A stretch of DNA of 41,703 bases, taken from Rothia gullae (GTDB taxonomy: Bacteria > Actinomycetota > Actinomycetes > Actinomycetales > Micrococcaceae). The stretch is from NCBI RefSeq assembly GCF_024294905.1, contig NZ_JANCOC010000014.1, forward strand, positions 1 to 41,703, written 5' to 3'. The notes under the pieces were generated by a model. It ran no database searches. It had not been told where the DNA came from and worked only from the letters and a program-made list of their open reading frames with translations. This document shows positions 37,243 through 41,703 of the stretch, in pieces. Position 1 is the first letter of the stretch; every line of letters starts with the position of its first letter. The position numbers and the translations under genes were made by a program.

Positions 37243-39465
37243 ATGCACGTGATGACTCACGCCTCGAGCGCGCCGGCTCGTCAGCGCTGGATGTTCCTGG
37301 CGGTTCTGCTGACCATTGCCGCCCTGATTCTGAGCGCCTGCGGTGCGAAGATTGAGACCCAGCTTGGCCTTGAGAGTACTGAGAAGGGTACCCGCACTAT
37401 GCAGGTTTCCTTTAATCTCAAGGACAATAAGGACAAGATTAAGGGCGGTCCGGAGGCTCTGGATGCCTCTATTCGCAAGCATCTGCCGAGTGGACTGGAG
37501 TACGGCGGTATCCAGTCCGACGGTGACAAGGCGCGCGCTACCCTCACTATTCCCTTCTCCTCGGTGGAAGAGTACCGTACCAAGGTAGCTTCTATCCTGA
37601 AGGCAGCAGGCTCCGATATTGACCCGCAGATCAGCATCATTAACTCCGAGCAGGGCCTGGTGCAGGGTATTCAGGTGAAGGAGAACTTCACGTCGAAGAA
37701 CCTGCTGGGTTGGGTCCCTGAAGCTCTGGTCGTGGATGGTGTGGTCTCCTCCTCTGACAAGAACAACGTATTCACCAGTGACGGTGACACTACCGTGAAG
37801 CTTGGCGATAAGACGGTAAAGAACTCCGGCGGTTCCACTATCTCTGCGAAGGACGTGCAGGACCGTGGCTTCAAGGTGATGGTTCTTGAGCTTCAGGAAA
37901 AGGAGGGTGGCTACTCTGCTACTGCCTCCTTCGTAGCGAAGGACATCATGAACTCGGAGACCGCCGCTGCGGTCGACGCCTACCTGAACCAGGTCAAGCC
38001 TGAGGGCTCCGAGCTGAAGAAGGGTCTGGAGTCTTCCCAGGCAACCTACATGGCTCCATCTGCTTCTACCAGTGCGGCGAAGGAAGAAGTGGGTCGTACC
38101 CTGACCTTCAGCGCATCCTCCCTGGACGACCTGAACACTAAGCTGAAGAAGCTGCTGGGTGCAGGTACCACCGATTTGAGCTACACCCGAGAGGTCAAGG
38201 AAGAGTCGAAGACCTTCTACGTGCGTAAGACCATGAAGGGTGTGCTGGACTGCTCGCTGCTGTGCTCTCCGGAAGGCAACGGCCTGGAAGTCATCCTGAA
38301 GGACAGCTCCGACCACAGCTATCAGGTTGATAACACCGGCAACTCTGGCTCTTCCTCATCGAAGAGCGTCCTTCACCTGAGCCGTTACCTTTCGCAGCAG
38401 GTGACTATGAAGGGCATGAAGGTGGCTACCTCCCTGGGCCTGGACGGTTCCATGGAAGCACGTTTCCTCTACTCCTTCCCGAGCTCTGACGTAGCTGGTG
38501 CAGAAGAGGCTCTGAAGAACGCTTTTGCTGGTGGCAGTAATGACGAGACTGAGGTCCGCCAGGATGGCGACGCCACCATCGTGAGCGTGAAGGTTCGCGG
38601 TAAGGACCAGAACGAGTTCAACCAGCGCCTGAACGAGTACCTGCCCGATTCGAAGGTGACCGTCACCCGCCCCGGTGGCTACCACCCCTTCGGCAGTGAC
38701 TACACTCTGAAGCCGGATATTAAGCTCGCTCAGAAGCTGGGTAACTACTACCGTGTTCCTTACGAACTCATTTTCAAGGCGCCGACCTTCTCCTCGCTGG
38801 ACCAGCAGAAGGTGAACACCCTCAACTATGATTTGGCGCGTGCCGGTGTACAATTCACCGTCAACGGTGGCGAGCTGAGCGTCAAGAGTGAGAACGGCGT
38901 GTTTAGCGGTAACGCGTTGACTATTCCGGCTTCCGGTCTGAGCATGACTGACGTGATTGTGGATGCGGTTATTGTGGGTCTGCTGCTGCTCATCCTGGTT
39001 CTGCTCTTCCTGTTCCGCAAGAAGATCGCGGCGGCTCGCGCGAAGGGCCGTGAGCGTCGTGCTGCTTCGGCTGCGGCACTGGGCGCGGCGGCGGGTGTTG
39101 CGACCGGTTACGGTGCAACCCAGGCAGACGTACAGAACGGTTACCAGGCACAGGGCGGCTACGCTGCTCAGAATGGTTATGCCGCTCAGCCCGGTTACCA
39201 GGCACAGGGTGGCTACCCAGCGCAGAACACCGCCTACACTGCCGGTGATGATTCGCCGACTCAGGTGTTCACCCCGCAGCACGGCGTGAACTACGGTGAG
39301 AATGAACCGACCAAGGCAATGCCGGCGTATGTCCCTCCGACTGAGCAGCCGGTTCAGCCCACTCAGCCGGTTCAGTCCGGTCAGACTGCTCAGCAGCCTG
39401 CACAGCCCAACCAGCCCGTACAGCCGAACCAGTTCGGTGCTGATGACGGTGACATCCTCCAGTAA
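37243..39465 (+). CDS. Large LppM-like lipoprotein with C-terminal membrane helix and repeat tail
   Basis: A 740-aa envelope protein. Lipobox LILSAC with lipidated C33. A long extracellular part (34-570) is rich in Lys, Ser and Gly; a membrane helix (VIVDAVIVGLLLLILVLLFLF, about 572-592) is followed by a basic patch and a cytoplasmic tail of about 140 residues with GYQAQGGYAAQNG-type repeats and a QPVQPTQPVQ stretch. Layout (lipobox plus C-terminal helix) resembles mycobacterial LppM/DUF3153, but this protein is about three times longer, so the link is tentative. ATG with GGGAG 6 nt upstream. Second gene of the Yip1-like operon. DDSPTQVF in the tail could be a Ser/Thr-kinase site. Confidence 0.8.
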   Translation: MHVMTHASSAPARQRWMFLAVLLTIAALILSACGAKIETQLGLESTEKGTRTMQVSFNLKDNKDKIKGGPEALDASIRKHLPSGLEYGGIQSDGDKARATLTIPFSSVEEYRTKVASILKAAGSDIDPQISIINSEQGLVQGIQVKENFTSKNLLGWVPEALVVDGVVSSSDKNNVFTSDGDTTVKLGDKTVKNSGGSTISAKDVQDRGFKVMVLELQEKEGGYSATASFVAKDIMNSETAAAVDAYLNQVKPEGSELKKGLESSQATYMAPSASTSAAKEEVGRTLTFSASSLDDLNTKLKKLLGAGTTDLSYTREVKEESKTFYVRKTMKGVLDCSLLCSPEGNGLEVILKDSSDHSYQVDNTGNSGSSSSKSVLHLSRYLSQQVTMKGMKVATSLGLDGSMEARFLYSFPSSDVAGAEEALKNAFAGGSNDETEVRQDGDATIVSVKVRGKDQNEFNQRLNEYLPDSKVTVTRPGGYHPFGSDYTLKPDIKLAQKLGNYYRVPYELIFKAPTFSSLDQQKVNTLNYDLARAGVQFTVNGGELSVKSENGVFSGNALTIPASGLSMTDVIVDAVIVGLLLLILVLLFLFRKKIAAARAKGRERRAASAAALGAAAGVATGYGATQADVQNGYQAQGGYAAQNGYAAQPGYQAQGGYPAQNTAYTAGDDSPTQVFTPQHGVNYGENEPTKAMPAYVPPTEQPVQPTQPVQSGQTAQQPAQPNQPVQPNQFGADDGDILQ

Positions 39466-39513
39466 GCAGCTGCCTCTAGCGCCTACGCTAGTGGGCACAA
39501 CTTAGGCTGGATC

Positions 39514-39555
39514 CTGTGGCCCGTTGCCTCCTTCCCCTGAGGTGACGGGCCACAG
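39514..39555. terminator. Bidirectional terminator between the lipoprotein and M23 genes
   Basis: CTGTGGCCCGT (39514-39524) pairs with ACGGGCCACAG (39545-39555), with CCTC/GAGG inside. It lies between convergent genes. Confidence 0.8.
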
Positions 39556-39574
39556 CTGTACCCGCTGAGCGCCG

Positions 39575-39610
39575 GTACCCGCGCCTAATAACCAGTACCC
39601 GCGCCTAATA
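39575..39610. repeat. 20-bp-period tandem duplication at the M23 gene end
   Basis: GTACCCGCGCCTAATA at 39575-39590 and again at 39595-39610. The second copy contains the M23 stop codon, so the gene end appears to have been duplicated. Confidence 0.7.
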
Positions 39611-40282
39611 TCCGCCCGGTACGGGAAGTAGAATGCTCGGTTCCTTCGACCCCAGCAGGCCCATGGGGTTGATGTACTCGGCGGTCTTGCCGCTGCCGTC
39701 CCCGCGGGCGCCTCCCTGTCGTACGCCCCAGTACAGGCAGGGAGCGGAGCATCGCCGGTAGGGGCGCTCGCTGTTGCCGCTCGCCGTGACGGCGACGGTG
39801 CCGATGACCTCACCGGCTGCCACTGTGGTGCCCACAGGGAGTGCTTCGTCCATGGGTTCGAAGGTGCTGCGCCGCCCATCCGGATGCGCAATGACCAGTA
39901 CTTTGCGGTTGACGACCGTGCCGCTAAAAACCACTTTTCCCGGCGCCGGTGCGTAGACGCGCCGGTCGTTCTCGGGTACGGCAAGGTCTACGCCGCGGTG
40001 CCCGGGGCTCCAGCGTTCGGCCGGTTTCTCAAAGGGGCGGATCACCCGCGGTCTGGATTCGGCGGTGGGGGAGCGGTACCGTACTCGGCTCGCGGTGAGC
40101 TCAACGGTGTGGGGAACGTGTGCGCTGCTGGGGGCCTCCGCATTTGAGGCGGTACCACCGGTAAAACCTACCCCGCCCGTAACGCCCATCCCACCCGCAC
40201 TCACGAGCACACCCAGCAGGCAGCACGCCGTCAGCATCGTGCGCCGTAGCGTTCCCTCTAATGTCTTCATGTTCTGCTTCAT
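39605..40282 (-). CDS. M23-family (LytM-like) peptidase homologue, probably inactive
   Basis: A 225-aa exported protein. Signal peptide or N-terminal anchor (MLTACCLLGVLVSAGGM), a Gly/Val-rich stretch, then a LytM fold (about 80-215): SPGHRGVDLAVPEN holds the zinc His and Asp, VVFSGTVVNRKVLVIAHPDG the middle strands. The last zinc motif, HxH in active enzymes (CLHWG in many actinobacterial relatives), reads CLYWGVRQG, so the metal-binding His is Tyr. It may act as a binding or activating protein rather than a peptidase. Start at 40282 or at the ATG of codon 5 (40270); SD weak for both. Divergent from rpsB, as in other actinobacteria. Confidence 0.85.
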   Translation of the reverse strand: MKQNMKTLEGTLRRTMLTACCLLGVLVSAGGMGVTGGVGFTGGTASNAEAPSSAHVPHTVELTASRVRYRSPTAESRPRVIRPFEKPAERWSPGHRGVDLAVPENDRRVYAPAPGKVVFSGTVVNRKVLVIAHPDGRRSTFEPMDEALPVGTTVAAGEVIGTVAVTASGNSERPYRRCSAPCLYWGVRQGGARGDGSGKTAEYINPMGLLGSKEPSILLPVPGGY

Positions 40283-40332
40283 CTTCTGAGCACATCACGA
40301 ATCGCCCCGCCGCGCAGCGCCTTACGAAAAAT

Positions 40333-40376
40333 TGTGGATAACCCCGCCGTTTTCGCCTTAAAATCCTTTATCCACA
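40333..40376. promoter_or_regulatory. Two inverted consensus DnaA boxes
   Basis: TGTGGATAA (40333-40341) and TTATCCACA (40368-40376), both perfect matches to the DnaA box, in opposite orientation, 26 bp apart. They lie in the intergenic region between the M23 gene and rpsB, close to both promoters. There is no dnaA or dnaN here, so this is not oriC. As RNA they could also form a 9-bp stem. Confidence 0.6.
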
Positions 40377-40450
40377 GTGCCCCTGCACACACCCGCCGCG
40401 CCTGTGCAGGTTTTAACCCTAATCCGGCGGATTAATCGCGGAATATACGG

Positions 40451-40456
40451 TACAAT
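40451..40456 (+). promoter_or_regulatory. -10 element of rpsB
   Basis: TACAAT, a near-consensus hexamer, 259 bp before rpsB; the -35 region is weak. It would give a leader of about 250 nt. Confidence 0.55.
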
Positions 40457-40462
40457 GTCGTA

Positions 40463-40714
40463 TTGCAGTGTGCCTGCGCGGGTATTCTCCCTCTTCGAGG
40501 GGGCCGCACAGCATCACTGACGACGCGCGGCGTGAGCGGCATCCTCAAACGGGGAGCCGATAAGGGACCTTCGGTCCACCCACACGGGGTGGTTAGGGCC
40601 TGAGCTGAACGGGTAACCGTAAACGCTAACCGCCGCCAGGAAAAACTGATAACTACTATGCGCGCGTTGGGCTAGCCCGAATGGGAGGTCCGCGCGCACC
40701 ACAAAGGAGACGAC
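40463..40714 (+). other. Long structured rpsB leader
   Basis: Several small hairpins: CCCTC/GAGGG (about 40487), GGACC/GGTCC (about 40567), CCACCC/GGGTGG (about 40577-40593), GCGCGC (about 40661) with GCGCGC (about 40694) around GGGCTAGCCC. The ribosome-binding site AAAGGAG follows near 40703. Probably the site of S2 autoregulation or another control; no known leader family is recognised. Confidence 0.4.
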
Positions 40715-41512
40715 ATGCCCGTCGTAACTATGCGTGAAATGCTGGACTCCGGCGTTCACTTCGGTCACCAGACCCGCCGTTGGAACCCCAAGATGAAGCG
40801 TTTCATCCTGACCGAGCGCAACGGCATCTACATCATCGACCTGCAGCAGTCCCTCGCCTTCATCGACAAGGCATACGAGGCTGTTAAGTCGACCGTCGCA
40901 CACGGTGGCAACATCCTGTTCGTGGGTACCAAGAAGCAGGCTCAGGAAGTTATCGCTGAGCAGGCAACCCGCGTGAACATGCCCTACGTGAACCACCGCT
41001 GGCTCGGTGGTATGCTGACCAACTTCAGCACCATCTCCAAGAGCATCGAGCGCATGAAGGAACTCGAGCAGATTGACTTCGACGATGTAGCAGGTTCTCG
41101 CTACACCAAGAAGGAACTGCTCCTCATGCGTCGCGAGTTCGAGAAGCTCGAGAAGACCCTCGGCGGTATCCGTAACCTGTCCAAGGTTCCCTCCCTCCTG
41201 TGGGTTGTTGACACCAAGAAGGAGCACCTGGCAGTTAACGAGGCTCAGAAGCTGGGCATCCCCGTTGTTGCTATCCTCGACACCAACTGCGACCCCGACG
41301 AGGTTGCTTTCCCGATCCCCGGTAACGACGACGCTATCCGCTCTGTCAACCTGCTTACCCGCGTGATTGCTGACGCAGTGGCAGCCGGCCTGATCGAGCG
41401 CAACGCTAAGAAGACCGGCAAGGCTGAAGCAGCTGAGGAGCCCATGGCAGCTTGGGAGCGCGAGCTCCTGGAGCAGCACGAGGCTGCACAGGCTGAAGAG
41501 GCAGCTAAGTAA
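40715..41512 (+). CDS. rpsB: 30S ribosomal protein S2
   Basis: A 265-aa small-subunit protein that binds last to the 30S particle near S1/S21. Family signature [28 protein letters not shown] at the start, then [27 protein letters not shown], and [25 protein letters not shown] near the end. ATG with AAAGGAG upstream. Complete: TAA at 41510-41512. Elongation factor gene tsf would normally follow, but the sequence degenerates soon after. C-terminal 35 residues are acidic/Ala-rich. Confidence 0.97.
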   Translation: MPVVTMREMLDSGVHFGHQTRRWNPKMKRFILTERNGIYIIDLQQSLAFIDKAYEAVKSTVAHGGNILFVGTKKQAQEVIAEQATRVNMPYVNHRWLGGMLTNFSTISKSIERMKELEQIDFDDVAGSRYTKKELLLMRREFEKLEKTLGGIRNLSKVPSLLWVVDTKKEHLAVNEAQKLGIPVVAILDTNCDPDEVAFPIPGNDDAIRSVNLLTRVIADAVAAGLIERNAKKTGKAEAAEEPMAAWERELLEQHEAAQAEEAAK

Positions 41513-41542
41513 GCTTTCTTAGCCCACTAAGCTTTATGCTTT

Positions 41543-41566
41543 GTGGCCCCCGCCTGCGGGGACCAC
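41543..41566 (+). terminator. Hairpin after rpsB
   Basis: GTGG-c-CCCCGC pairs with GCGGGG-a-CCAC over a 2-nt loop. Confidence 0.6.
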
Positions 41567-41578
41567 GTTCGGACGGCG

Positions 41579-41703
41579 CCCCCCCCCCCCAGGGGGGGGG
41601 GCGGGGCCCCCCCCCCGCCCCCCCCCCCCACCATAGGCGCAGTTGGCGGGCCCCCCCCCCATTTAAGGGCAAAAAATAAACCAAAATTTACTAATTTTGG
41701 CAA
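41579..41703. other. Low-quality contig end (probable artefact)
   Basis: Runs of C and G, then an abrupt AT-rich tail with a CCAAAATT/AATTTTGG palindrome, unlike the base composition of the rest. No feature can be supported; likely assembly junk or a chimeric join. Confidence 0.8.

Noticed and set aside
40333..40376. Replication origin
   Set aside because: Only two DnaA boxes, no AT-rich unwinding region, and no dnaA, dnaN or rpmH nearby.
40560..40600. T-box-like GGGTGG sequence in the rpsB leader
   Set aside because: The full T-box motif and a specifier stem are absent, and rpsB is not a T-box target.

Overview
The window reads as a chromosomal segment of a moderately high-GC actinobacterium. 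The gene set (gatCAB, NAD-dependent ligA with an actinobacterial-type insertion, an Rpf/LysM secreted protein, a SAM-IV-type riboswitch, an actinobacterial holin-X protein, birA next to a bPH2 membrane protein, class III cyclase plus PP2C) fits Micrococcales, most likely a Rothia-like member of the Micrococcaceae. That placement is inference from gene content and style, not a database result. The two ends (about 1-106 and 41579-41703) are homopolymeric C/G and AT-rich junk and look like assembly or read-end artefacts.

Layout. 118-3474: acyl-CoA carboxylase beta subunit and a YciI-like protein on the minus strand, biotin ligase birA on the plus strand. 3555-6375: a PH-domain membrane protein, then a cyclase/PP2C pair overlapping by ATGA, with a CRP/GlxR-like box upstream. 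6588-10253: ligA, a 700-bp intergenic region rich in hairpins, and a secreted Rpf-domain/LysM protein. 10469-13890: the gatCAB operon. 14355-19466 (minus): an S9A oligopeptidase and a three-gene ABC-2 exporter. 19769-22887: a SAM-IV-type riboswitch and metY-metX. 23245-26032: a frameshifted MerR gene, a TipA-like MerR regulator with a textbook 19-bp-spacer promoter, a divergent esterase and a small S4-domain protein. 26170-32350: glyS, a GNAT protein, dusB and dnaG. 32563-35871: tRNA-Asn followed by scrambled copies of its own T-arm, a holin-X-like membrane protein, a GT4 glycosyltransferase and tRNA-Met. 36144-41512: a Yip1-like membrane protein and a large lipoprotein, a degenerate M23 peptidase, a pair of consensus DnaA boxes and rpsB with a long structured leader.

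Themes. (1) Many genes (ligA, the TipA-like gene, the esterase, the S4 protein, dnaG, probably dusB) have a TANNNT -10 hexamer 6-7 nt before the start codon, which predicts leaderless mRNAs. (2) Upstream of glyS, the GNAT gene and the glycosyltransferase, the leaderless-spaced start opens a short ORF (30, 13 and 35 codons) that ends at or within a few bases of the main start codon, a possible termination-reinitiation arrangement. (3) A roughly 291-296 bp palindromic element occurs twice, in the same orientation, both times between convergent genes just after a terminator; it is the best candidate for an undescribed element. (4) The region behind tRNA-Asn looks like a scarred integration or recombination site.
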